NCBI GenBank assembly: GCA_024180945.1
Contig: JAKSGN010000036.1
Coordinates: 496,001-560,000 of the forward strand
Direction: 5' to 3'
Source of the DNA: Macrophomina tecta
Lineage: Eukaryota; Ascomycota; Dothideomycetes; Botryosphaeriales; Botryosphaeriaceae
DNA length: 64,000 nucleotides
Shown here: piece by piece, positions 11,170-22,450 of the stretch
Layout: the number at the start of each line of letters is the position of its first letter
Position numbering within the stretch: the stretch's first letter is position 1
Translations under genes and position numbers: made by a program
Notes under the pieces: generated by a model
Seen by the model: the letters and a program-made list of their open reading frames with translations, nothing else
Told to the model about the DNA's origin: nothing
Databases searched by the model: none

Positions 11170-12953
11170 TGCTGAAGACTTTTTTTTCGCAGGATGTGTC
11201 CGCTATGTCTGACCTCTGAGCGGGGAGAGTAACTAATTAAATTCACATCGTGCGTGAGGCTCACTCGGTAATCGCAAGAGTTGGGAAAGCAGGAAAACCA
11301 ACTGTTCCAAGTAAGCGGCCTTGCATCACTGAAAAATATTATATTGAAATCCTCGCTTCAGCTTGCCTCATCTACAATCACTTTGGAATGTGAAATGTAA
11401 GTAGCACGGGCATGCGTATATTGGGGCCGGTAGTCACATTCCAGCTTAGCGGCCATGGCCTTTTTTATTGGTGACCTGTTGTCTTCTGAGAGGCTTAACG
11501 TGTGCGATCCGCTGGCCACACCGACTATGTAGCTGTTTCACCAGACAGATGGAAAAACCGGACTAGAAGCATTGCTATATAATGATTATGATGCTGGCCA
11601 AAGGTGTCAAGCGGCATATCTGGGAGGCGTCTACGAATCGCCCTACAAATCGTTTCTATTGCGGAGTTCCTCTCAGATAGTTGGATGACTAGTGTGTCTC
11701 GCTGGTTTATCACAAGGGCTCTGGGGGCAGTCGCGATGTTTTCCAATTGCTCATGTGCTTGTGTTGCGAGAGAAGCAGCGGCAGGGCTGCTCTGATGTCG
11801 CTGGTTGCCAACGTAAAAGAACGTGCGCCGCCCTATATTCCTTCATCCTTGCAAGAACTCAGCTCTCCTCTCAATCCGCATTTTCATATCCCTTGGCTCC
11901 ATCTCCCTGCCTCTTCATCCTCATCCCTCTTCTCCTTTTTCCCTCCACCAGTCGCCCACTCCCGTTCTAACCCCGATTCGACTCACCTTCACTAAGCGAT
12001 GCTAGCCGCTGGTGGAAGATAATAGGTCTGCTTCCCTGAGCTCGAGAAGAAGGGTTGTGAGCTTGAAGCCAAGATATCTGCCGCCAGGTCAGCGTTATCT
12101 CCGTCTGCGCGGTCCTACCACCCCGTTGTGCAGGCCTCGGTGATCAGGGACTTCAGCTGGGTGAATGAAACTGCACTTTTATCTGTGGAAGTAGCAGCGT
12201 CAATTCCATAGACTGGGATGTAGTCCTTGAGGGCCACCGGGAACGGGGGTGGTGGGGTCCGAAGCGGTGGGTCGGCGTTGTTGTGCCCTCACAGAAAATG
12301 CCACAGCTGGGTGGTCAAATTTCCTGTGCAAATGAATGATAATATTTGACATTATTCTTGTCAAGAACCTTTGCGATGAGAACGTGTCTTGCTGAAGGGC
12401 ACGTGCCGATCAACCTACTCATTTCGTTGTAGTGTTTCGTCAACGGCCAGGATCTGGTAACTTAAGCTGGGCCCTCGTTAGAAACTGCGTCACTACCCGG
12501 TTACATAGCCCAAGTTCCTGTATGAGCTCCTAAAGTTATAGTATGCATTCATAGCTTCCAAAAATTAAATGGAAATTTCGATTCACACTTCTCTAACGAA
12601 CGTAATGTAAATACCGTCATCCTGGCCACCCGCCTCTGCAAGCGGCCACTCTCAGCAAACAAACGGATATTTCAGTCTATGTTTTACCCACTACTCGTGC
12701 AGTTTATCCATTACCTCCTTTCAAGCTTTCTCTGAGACCTGTTGAGCCCCCCAAAGACTCGCAGAACAAATAGCTGTAAAGTGAATGAGTGGCCCTATAC
12801 ACGCAGAGACAGATGGAAAACACTTGCCCGACATCACACCATTATCCAGCTGACATCAAAGCCAATTTAGTTCTCTCTTAGTATTTCCTTCGCTGAAACA
12901 GTAATACCAGTGTGACCTTCAAGAGGTGTCTCACTGTCATCCGAGCTATCTCT
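11170..12953. other. Intergenic region, no supported gene
   Basis: 1.8 kb between the ATPase and the BTB-like gene, transcribed away from and toward it respectively. Only short open frames are present, several opening at non-ATG codons. A CT-rich run lies around 11865-11990. No RNA gene or mobile-element domain was recognised. Confidence 0.4.
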
Positions 12954-14268
12954 TCACCATTCCCATATCTTCTTTTCCTTATTCTTCTTCTTCTTGCTCT
13001 TTCTAGTTGGCATGGCCCATTCATCATTTTCAGTGGATTCTTGCCATGCGCCAAGGTCGTTTTCGGGGACTTCAATTGCGGCGGGCTGATAGGGGGTGCT
13101 GTATTCAACGGACGCGTCTGCGCCTCGCCCATCGCAGGCATCTTCCTCCGCAGGTGAAGCAGTTTCATTGTAGTCTATTTCCTCCGCTGGAGGAGGGTTT
13201 CGGGTGAATTCACGGTTCTCTGGTGAATCAACGGATATTTCCTCGACTGGGCCGTCCGGGGCTGGAGGCTCCGGGGACACGGCGGATGGGTCCTCCTCGT
13301 CGATTGACTTCTCATTCCGTAGGTAATCTGGCTCCCCGTGATCTGATTCTGGAGCATTGTGCTTTCCCTTCCCTCCCTCGCAGTCGTCGGACTCAGTGTT
13401 CGGCTCAGCCCATTCCTGCTTCTCAGCCTGAGCTGGCTCCGTGACATTGGTTGCTTCGGCATCTTCGTTGATGACATCTTCCACGTCGTTATGGGGCCGC
13501 ATACTTCCTCTAACCATCTGCCCCAAGACTTCCACAAGTTTCTTGTTGAAAGCAAGAGCTTCTCCTACGCACGAGACCAGATCCTGTATGTCGAAAAGCT
13601 CGTCCGGCTCTCGAAAAAAGGCGCCGAGCTTCTCGTTCAGATGTGCGTCCAACCACTCGTCGTTAGACGAGCCAGCCGAAACCACGGATTTGATGTGGTC
13701 CAGGGCTGATGATATCTTGAGGGCGTCGCCATGGCTTTGGGCCTTGCCTTGTGCCAGGGACGCGAGGTCGTTCAAGTCATAAGCTCGGGCGGCGGCGTAG
13801 GTCATAAGGGCACTTCCGTACTCGACGTTGTCCTCGTCTTCGTTGGGAGCTTCGGAACTTCTCAGCGTCTGGTACCGGCCAGTGAAGAGAAAGTGGACGA
13901 GGGTGTGCCCGACGCGTGCGTACACTTCGGGAAGTTCGATCCTGGGAGCAAAATTGGAGATAGCTTGTAAGTTTTCGAGCTTGGGGTACCTTGCAAGCAA
14001 GCACGACAATACGTAGTATTCCGCCGGTCCCCGGCCAAAAGCGACCTTCGAGAAACCGCTGCAATACGGGCTGAATCTTGTTGTTAAGAAATTAGTCTTA
14101 GCATGGTCGTAGCGCCACGTTGAAAAAGACAGCTAAAGATAGAGAGGAAAGTATGAAGACAGCTTACGAGGTGACTGGCCGACGGTCTGAGGTGAAGAAA
14201 TTTTCGTGGTCGGATTCCACTCCCACGACAGAGTCCTTGCGACTGTTCGAAGAACTCGTTTTGGCCAT
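12954..14268 (-). CDS. BTB/POZ-like domain protein with long acidic disordered tail
   Basis: Exon 1 is 14268-14168 and exon 2 is 14076-12954, giving 407 residues. The 91 bp intron has donor GTAAGC and acceptor CAAG, a weaker acceptor but the only one that keeps frame. After a short polar start (MAKTSSSNSRKD) the segment FGRGPAEYYVLSCLLARYP then VGHTLVHFLFTGRYQTL has the pattern of fungal BTB domains, which mediate dimerisation and often Cullin-3 binding. From about residue 200 the protein is Glu/Asp/Pro/Ser-rich and probably disordered. It ends in a lysine cluster (KSKKKKNKEKK), a possible nuclear localisation signal. The match to BTB is by pattern only. Target and role are unknown. Confidence 0.68.
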
Positions 14269-15308
14269 TTCGGGAACAGATACTGAGAAAACAGATATTC
14301 TGTATTCTCGGTAATCGCAGCGGAAGAGATGGAATGGCTCCTCTCCATGTGGAAGGTCGTGGCTGCTAAGTATTTCGAATTATTGATCGGTTGATCTGCT
14401 CGCATGCTGTACGGTCCAATCCATGTGTTGCACGACAACCTCCACATTTGCAATCGAGCGGGGTAGATATATCGAACATATCTGCCCACTCTGCTTGTGT
14501 TCCAAGCACCCTTGCTTGTCCTTCCAAGGTATAGCTGAGGCGATGGACTAATCAAATAAATCTCTCAGCATGCATAGCTACGTGGTGCGGCACAAGTAAT
14601 GTCTTTGCTGTAAGTGGTGAGACACGCGGCGTGCATCTGCGATCCGCAAGTGAATGCTTAGTAAAGATTATCTGTCTAGACGAAGAGCAGTGAGAGGCAA
14701 ACTAGGCTACAGAAAGTGACGTAAAGAGTTCTTATGATTATATATCAGTAGATACTAGAAATAAAGCTTGACTAACGCATGACGCTAATAAGCTGTCAGC
14801 TTTACACAACACCAAAATATAGACATTCCAGCCTATACTTGAATACATAAGTAGTTATATCTGTTCAAAGATTAGTATTATAGGTTCTGAAGGCTTATAA
14901 CGAAAATTAATTATTAAGACTCATACTGATGTATTTTTCTTTCCAAGCTTTTACCATTTAACGCTGTTTCTACAACTGGGATATTTCTTATAAATACTAC
15001 CTAGTCCCTCTTCCTGTCACCAGACCATGAAAGTTAAACCCCTGCACCCTACAAAATCTCACTGGAGCACCCCGCGAGGCAACATATGAGCTCACTCTCA
15101 CTAATTGAGAAACTCTTCTCGATGAGTGCGCCTTGAGCGAAAGCGGAAACTGCAGGCTCTTCAGATTTACTTCCACCGCCAACGACCTACTACAACTGCC
15201 TTGGAAATACTACTACAGCTGACGAATCCCCGAATATCTTCCCAAAATGCTGTCAGGTGTACAGAGATGCTCCAGGAGTGTACTGATCAAAGGCTCTGAC
15301 CAGAAAAA

Positions 15309-15327
15309 TTTTTTTTTTTTTTTTTTT
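15309..15327. repeat. Poly-T tract (T19)
   Basis: Nineteen consecutive T residues seen directly. It could be the tail of a retroposed sequence on the minus strand, or slippage; no retroelement is recognisable next to it. Confidence 0.85.
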
Positions 15328-16189
15328 GGAAGTCTCTGCGGAACTAAAAAGAACCAACTGAGAACAGGTTTCGGTTCCGCACGCCTTCGCATTCCTCCGC
15401 AATACGGCTGCAAGGCCTGCCCGTCATATCACGCGGATCCATCCTCGCGTTTGGGTAGAGAGACGCGACCGTTGGTTTCGAAAGGGAGCGGGGTTGCAGA
15501 GGACGACCATGGTGGCTCTGTGGGGGCTTCTCAACGAACGCACTCGTTTCAGAGACTTGCAGCTCCGTCTGACCGGATATGCACTTTCTGTTCGCGTGAT
15601 GGGCTGGAAATGGCCGAGGTCGGATCCGAAGGCCGAGGATAACTCCCCGATCCCCTTGAACTGGCTCGGCGCTCTTCTGACGGTGCAGAACATTTCAGCC
15701 TTACTTGTCACAATCGCAAACTACCAAGAAAGGATTTAAAAGCCTGACTGCGGGGCTTGGGGGATGGTCTTTGCGAGACTACTCCGGACATGCCCGCTGA
15801 AGAAGGGCACGGAGTTGGGTGGGCCATATATCTCCTGCGAGCATCGACGTGACCGCACCTGGCTCTGGGATAGGCTTCACAAGGTGTGGATTTTGCGGAG
15901 GCTTCCGAAGAGGTGCATCCAGGTTGAGTGCTACGGCGACGAGTCTGGCGACACGAGCCTCGTGCCGGAATCGCGCATGGGCCCCCGCATACGCAGGCCG
16001 AGGGATCAAGAGTCTGCGGCGGATAACAAGCATGAACTTGTCCTGGATACTACTGGGAACGGCTGGCGGGATGACGAAGAAGATTACTCGGGCAACGGCG
16101 GGTCTAACGAGAGCTTGATCGGCTTTCATGACAGTATACCCTCGGCGTGAACAGTCCCAGTCGGTGACCCGGAGTACTCCGACCTCTAC

Positions 16190-16210
16190 GAGAGAGAGAG
16201 AGAGAGAGAG
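16190..16210. repeat. GA dinucleotide microsatellite
   Basis: About ten uninterrupted GA units, seen directly, in a non-coding stretch. Confidence 0.85.
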
Positions 16211-18380
16211 ACGCTCTGCAGGCTTAGGGGGGTGAACGTCCCCCCGGCCGCTTCTATGGTCCGAGCTGGCATGCACTTGCATTACGGTGGGTTTCCAATT
16301 ACCTATGAGCTTTTATTAGCGGAAGACAGCTGGCGCTGGCAATTAGGCGGTATTTTTCCTAGCACGGCGCGCAAGTTCCTTCACAGATCGTCCAGCGAGG
16401 TAGAAATTGCAAACTTTTCCGGCGTATGGCGAGCACAATCCCCACCTCTTATTAGCCGAAATTTTGTTGCTGGGGCAGCAGCACGTACGAGCGGGCCAAA
16501 CCGTGATTTAGTATTCATGACCGAAAGGCTGCAGCTGCCAAGGCTGCCAGATGGGTCTTAGCAAGGCAAGGCCATTAATTTTTAATAAACAGAGGAGGTG
16601 CAGAAAGTAGGGACTGGAGCCACGATGATGCGGAGAGGCAGGGGGACTTTGGCGGTGGCCAGGCCAGAAACAGGACGAGGTGCGGGAGGGGCAGGATGCT
16701 GGACGACGATCAGGAACAATGGCCCAGTTGGATGAGGGATTCCGCGGCCGCCACTGGTGCGGGGAAGAAAGAGGGCCTTGCGCCACTCGGCCCATCACTT
16801 CGCTCAAAGACTCTGATGCGCGATCACGACAGCATCGGCCCAGGTGCTTCCCCGTCGATATTCGAGCGGCAGCTGCAATATTGAATCAACTGCCATGCGC
16901 ACGATTGCTGGCAAGAGCTCGCTTCGGCTCGCCGCAGCCAAGTCGGCACCGCAGCTCCACAATCTCATCCACCCAGCCCACCCCCCAGCCCACGTTCGCA
17001 GAGCCGCCCCAATCTCTGTAGCACCAGTTACGAGCCCGTCCGCTTGGACTCTCCCAGCCTCTCCCCTGCCGCCCTCGCTCTGGCCCGGAGCTGAGGATGA
17101 GCGATACGCGAGCCCGCACCGCCCCGGCGGGGGAGCTGTCTGTCCGGCATTTGTCGCATGCGCCGCTTCGTATATGCCGACTACTCGCCTTGGCTATGTA
17201 TGTCCTGACTGAGCTCGCGCATTGATGCTGTGCTCAGTCCAGTGTCCGCGGAAGCCGTCGGAGACTTTTTCGTCCCCCTGTCGCTGATGCTGCACCACTG
17301 AGCACGGGAAGCCAGACCACGCTTCGAGTCAAGGCACCCAGAACAAGGCAGAGCAAGGCAGCGCGGAGGCAGGCCGCAAGGCAGCGTCTCCGCATCTCTG
17401 CTGTGCACTGCGTCGGGTAGGGCTCCGGCGTCGCATCCCGCATCGTCGCAGCCCCGTCACCGTCCTCGTGCACTCTATCCAACAGCTCGCTCGCACAGCA
17501 GCTGCCGTCTCGCATTTGCCGGCACCGGAGGACAGACCACGAGCTGGCGGGTAGCGATGGACGTACTCACACGATGTTGGAGTGTTACAAGCCCTCTCTT
17601 TCCTCCCGCCGTGGTTTTAATTTAGCAACAAACAAGAACAGCAGCAGTGCCACGAGAAAAGGGCAGGACCCTGGCCCCAAGACATGCAGCCCTCCCGAAA
17701 AGATGCGTCGTACGAGACCCAGCCCGCATGCGCAGCCGAAATCCCCATCCCCAGTTATATCTCGTTCGGGAGAACCGGCGTAGTCCGTGCTTTTACTGTG
17801 CCCCCGGCCCGCTGACGAGACGCATATTCTGCCTCTCGGACTGTGGCAGGAATGCTTTATAGACCGCATACATTGCCGCCGTAGGGCGGAAGTAACACAG
17901 TTGCTTGCTCCACTCCATCCGCCTGCTTTTTGCCGCCGCACCGCACTCGGCGAGTCTCGCTCGCCCTCCTCTTCCTCTTCCTCCACCTCCCGACACGCAG
18001 ATGTCGTGATACCGGCCCTTGTCTTCCGCCATTCTACCATCCCGTCCGCCTTGAGCCTTGAGCCTTCCCTGCTAGCTCCCACACGGTCCCCGGGATCCGG
18101 TTTTACCTGCGAATCCTTCCACCATCGAAACTCGGAGCAGCGGCACGCAAGAAACCGGGAAGAAAGTTTAAATAACGGCGAGCCTCGCGCGCAACCTAGG
18201 CCGCCTATACGCCTCTCCGATCTTCGTTCAAATTACCTGCAGACTACGTCGACTCAGTGCCTTGTCCCGGAGCCCGCGTCAACGCCAACAACCCCCCCCC
18301 CCTTGCCAACAACCATCTTCTTCTCCACCGAAACGACCGCTCCCAGCAATAAGACCAGCGGCAAAAGCAAGGACAGACAA

Positions 18381-18773
18381 ATGGACACTTCAACAACCAC
18401 AACCACCACCACCCTCCTCCCACCCTGCCGCCTGCCCACTCCCCCGCCCGCCTACACCCCGCCCCACCGCTGCTACCACACGCGCGCCAACTCCACCAAA
18501 CCCTCCACCTACGTGCCGCGCGGCCACCCGCGCGCCGTGCAGGCACACCCATCCGCGGACGAGAAGATCCTGTTCTACAAGCCGAAAGGCTACGGGGACG
18601 ACGACAAGCCCGCGCCGCCGTACGAAGAGGAGGACGAGGCCGAGGACGAGGCGGACGGGGGGGTTCGGGAAGACTGCTGGAGCGCGCGCGATGCGGCGAA
18701 GCTGGCGGCCAGGATACGCGCGTTGGAGGCGCAGTTGGCGGCGGCGATGAGAGGGGAGGGGAAGGGGAAGTAA
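18381..18773 (+). CDS. Small hypothetical protein, Thr/Pro-rich with C-terminal helix
   Basis: 130 residues. The ATG at 18381 is the first ATG of an open frame whose upstream part looks like 5' leader. Composition is in blocks: a threonine run after the start, a Pro-rich segment (PTPPPAYTPP), a moderately conserved-looking centre (EKILFYKPKGYGDDDKPAPP), an acidic stretch, then an Ala/Leu-rich helix (AAKLAARIRALEAQLAAAMR) that could form a short coiled coil. There is no signal peptide or membrane segment. I do not recognise the family. Strong GC bias at third positions supports real coding. Confidence 0.5.
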   Translation: MDTSTTTTTTTLLPPCRLPTPPPAYTPPHRCYHTRANSTKPSTYVPRGHPRAVQAHPSADEKILFYKPKGYGDDDKPAPPYEEEDEAEDEADGGVREDCWSARDAAKLAARIRALEAQLAAAMRGEGKGK

Positions 18774-19339
18774 AAAGGAGAAGGCAGTGGGATTGTGTAA
18801 TTTTTTTTCTTCCTGCTCCTTTTTTCTTTTTCTTTTATTTGGCCATTGGGAAGAGGAAACGGACAGCCTAGCGCCGCGCATGCTGGAACACGCCACACAG
18901 GACGGACAGTGCATGGAGGATGCTCAGAAAGCGCGAGGGACCCAGAGGAGCGTAGGTTGTTGCACTCTATCTCTGACATGGCACATGGAGGGGCGGCATT
19001 TGGACGGGCATATGGTGTTGGGAGTTGAAGACAGCGTTAGCGCTGCTGCTGCATCATGCATTTGACTGATTGAGGGTTTGGTAGAAAAGTGTGCTCAGTG
19101 TCCATTTGGTAAAGAATTTATGTCGCAGGTGGCTGCGTGCCATGATTGGGGAAGAAAGGCGACGAAAGTAAAAGAATAATCAGATTTGATCGGCCACGGA
19201 TAATAGCGAAGGAGGAATAAGAGATATGTGGTCCAATTGAAAAAATAATAATCAGAAGGGCAATCAAACCTCGATGAAATCAGAGCGCGACAGACGATTA
19301 TCAGACGATGGTTACGCGCTTCGTTTCCCATCCAGTCGA
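18774..19339. other. Intergenic between convergent genes, nothing seen
   Basis: About 570 bp between the stop of the small hypothetical gene and the stop of the HET gene. It begins with a pyrimidine-rich stretch (18800-18838), probably 3' untranslated sequence. No gene seen. Confidence 0.45.
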
Positions 19340-21731
19340 CTACCAATTCTCTTTGAACTGAACCTCTTCGAGGTCTTCGGCACTTGGATCCGGAATACTC
19401 TCTCTAAAACACCCCACTCGGTGGTAATGGCCCGTTCGTGAATCGTATCTAAGGATAAGCGCTGTTGCAATGTATTTCTGCAACCTTTTCTCTTTCGGTA
19501 AGCCCCTATAGTTGAGCTTCCTAACTTTTTGCAAGGGCAGAATCTCCAGAAATGATAACAGAATTTTGCCCTCAAGCTGGAGAGTATAATCCAACGTGAA
19601 TTCCCCTACAATTCTTCCTTTCCGTAATGCATTACCGTCTAGAAGATCGTAGATTGTAGCATAGGAGAAATGTGGGTCCACGACAGCTAGTTTCATTCGG
19701 CCTTCCAACACCAATTCTCCACCTCTTAAATCGCCAAAAGGCGCGTTTGGTGACACCAGATCCACGTGAGCCGAGATGACTTGGCAGGCAGTCACGAGAG
19801 TAGTATCGGGGCCAATGTCGTCCCTTTTCAAGCCGAGACCGTTCGGAACAGAAGCCCATGACCATGACGGTACACCGGGAGTTCGATATCTAGAGTGCAT
19901 CGGCGATGGGTAAATCTCCCAAATGCACTGGCTCAAAAGATCCTTTTCCCACACACCCGCAAAGTAGCGGCCCCATGCACGTCGTGAGAACCACTCAGCA
20001 ACGGCGCTGATTGCAAGTAGCTTATCCGAGCCGTAGGTAAGTTGCCGCCTGCTATATTCATGTACAATTTTTATCCACTCAGATACGCTTTGGAGTCCGA
20101 TTCTGTGGAACTTGAAGAACGGGAATGTTCGTCGTTTGAAAACGCTTGGGATCTTCGAGAAGCGCATGCCGTGGAGCCACTTGCCATCGAAGCCAGGATT
20201 GAGACCGTTCATCGAAAATTTGAAGACAGGTTGCGAGCAATTACCTTTCGCGTCCTGAAGACAATACCAATGCATATGTCCATGTTCGAATGACAAGATT
20301 CGACGAGATAGAAAAATCTCCTGTAAGGTCCAGGCTCTTGACGCAAGTGGTTGTCTACCAAATGAATGCCATGCTGGCCTCCCCACGCCGTATTTGAGAT
20401 TTTCGCGATCGCGATGGGCGATTTTGACTCTGCACACCAGTGAAAATGGGTTCCTCAGCGAGAGAAACCCATCTGAGCTTCTGGCGGCCTGTGAAGCTGC
20501 AATGGTGATATACGCTCCTTCGAAGATTTTGGCCATCTGCGCAATTTGATCCGTCATTTCATCCTCATCATCCTGCACGATACAGAGCGAGTCGACCCAA
20601 AGATACTGCAAACCAAGCTCAAGAGCCACGGAGACAGCATCTTGAATTGTTTGAGGCAAAACCTCTGACGGTATTCCCGCCTGTACGGACGCCAGAGAAT
20701 GCGATGTTGTCTTGAACCGCAAACTACCGCCCCAACAGTAGCTAAGTGCAGCATAGTGCACTGTACGTGTGCAGTGTACAATAGTGATTCTCCGAAGAGG
20801 ATCATGTGAATTGATCTAGATAAGTCTCAGGGGCATGAAATTCTGTTTCGACCTCGAACATTTGTAGTCTTTGTTGCAGGCCTCGAGCCACAATCTGGCC
20901 GTCTTCCAAGAATTTTCCGAATCCGTCAAAGGCTCCGGACGTAAACGCGACCGTCGTTGTGGTGAAGAGATGGCTTCTAAGAAACTTGAGCAAAATGGCC
21001 CGAGTTTATTGGAAGTGAACTTGCGTACCGTCCAAGCAGAAGAGCAACCAGTATGTGTTAAATAAGCGCCGCCCAGTGGGCAAATATACTCGAGGCGCAT
21101 GTGCTGTAAGTAGCCCAGTCCTTAATAAATCGTAATCTACTGATTCGTCTAGAAACCCCTCCGGTATATTGGAATACAACGACCGGCCTTTATAAATGTG
21201 AATAATATGAACGCGTGGGTCTGATGTTTGGCTACGATCCATACTGAGGAAGAGTGGGCATCCTTCGATTGCGGCCTGCCTCGCTTCTCTGTAGGACACT
21301 CCCAGATTTCCTTTCGCAGACGTCCGGAACCAGCTTTTTGGGTTGAAGCGCGATGTCGAACTGCGCAGGTGGATACTAACTTTTTGACAGTGATGACAAG
21401 TGTGGATTCCGTCTTTGTCATACCCTAGAATGAGTTCCCGTTGCAAAGCAGGTATGTTTTTATCTTCACCGTGGAATGAAGCTCTCCGGGGTATCGTCTG
21501 TAGCGGATGCGGCTTTGGTCCCGTTCGTGCCTCAGATGCCTTCAACGTTTGCAGCTCCGATAAGCTTTTCGTCCGTCGTATGATGGCGGCTTGATCCACC
21601 TGCGGCGAGGAGCTTGCCGCTGACCTCGGTAAGCTCCATGACGATGTCGTAGACTCCGAGTCGTCCGATGAACCGTGATGCTCTGACTCGCCAGGAGGCT
21701 CAGCGGCCCCCGGATCGTATTCAGCGTCCAT
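19340..21731 (-). pseudogene. HET-domain gene with one in-frame stop codon
   Basis: HET domains occur in proteins controlling fungal non-self recognition and programmed cell death after hyphal fusion. From ATG 21731 an N-terminal exon (Ser-rich, with a CHHCQK pair) joins exon 2 at 20976 across a 52 bp intron (21028-20977), giving one 780-codon frame. Exon 2 carries ENSWKTARLWLEAC, the usual lead-in to HET. The core is YAALSYCWGG, LWVDSLCIVQDDEDE, RAWTLQEIFLSRR, then PSWSWASV. The frame is interrupted once, by TAG at 20818-20816 (codon 288), between NFMPLRLI and DPLRRITIV, just ahead of the core. I found no splice pair that removes this codon and keeps frame. An additional small intron near 21130-21090 is possible but does not affect this. 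It may be a nonsense allele, a sequencing error, or a downstream-initiated shorter protein. Confidence 0.8.
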
Positions 21732-22450
21732 GGTCTGATCGTACTGAAGGGTAGCGGGGACCGTCAAGAAGAGTGTCGGCCAAAAGTCACGAAGGTGAGG
21801 AGGACGAGGCTGATGCCTGTGCAGCGGGGAACAGGCAGTAAAAACTCCTCAAGCTGACAGAGCCACATGCATGAGGCAGACGCATCTCCCCCAAATCGGC
21901 TCAGCCCTGGCTGGGCGATGATGCAATCCCAAAGCTCTGACCGCCGGATATAATTTTTGTAATTTTCGGTTTATACGTGACCCGAAAACATGTGTAGAGG
22001 AAAGGGTGCCCGAGAGGCGCCAAGTATAAATGCCAATGGATTGCATAGCGAGTTGAAGCAGTCATCTGGACGTAAAAGCCGTTGAAACCAAAGGGCATTT
22101 CTATCCAAACAACTGCTTGGATATGCCTCACGTATTTAAGTCACGGTATGATTTATTTTGCCCCACTGTGCTTGGAGGTTTCCCTTGCGAGAGTAGCTGC
22201 ATAAAGCGAACGGCCGGCTGAACTTTGAAACCATACATTGATATTCCACAACCGGCTACGAGCTCGGACAACCACGTCAAGCGTCCACAATCCCAGACCA
22301 AACCCCTTGAACGCCAAAAATTCAGGGTCGAACCAAGATACCAGATACCACGACGAATCGAACCCCAGAAAGATCAAACGACGACTTTTGCGTCCACGCA
22401 AACGAAAAATGATGTCTCCACCACACCGAATCCTCTGCCGAACCCAGAGA
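21732..22450. other. Intergenic, no supported gene
   Basis: About 720 bp upstream of the HET gene and downstream of the membrane-protein gene (both minus strand). Only short frames are seen. Confidence 0.4.

Larger units (their letters stand above)
14269..18380. other. Long gene-poor region with AT-rich relic and simple repeats
   Basis: Roughly 14560-15010 is strongly AT-rich with many TA steps and no open frame, resembling RIP-degraded repeat DNA. A T19 tract (15309-15327) and a GA repeat (16190-16210) follow. From 15.3 to 17.6 kb overlapping open frames occur on both strands, but none has a domain or convincing splicing. From about 17.6 kb the plus strand is pyrimidine-rich and likely serves as promoter and 5' leader of the hypothetical gene at 18381. 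Confidence 0.4.

Noticed and set aside
17787..18380. N-terminal extension of the small hypothetical protein
   Set aside because: No ATG in that frame before 18381, and sequence is pyrimidine-rich leader-like.
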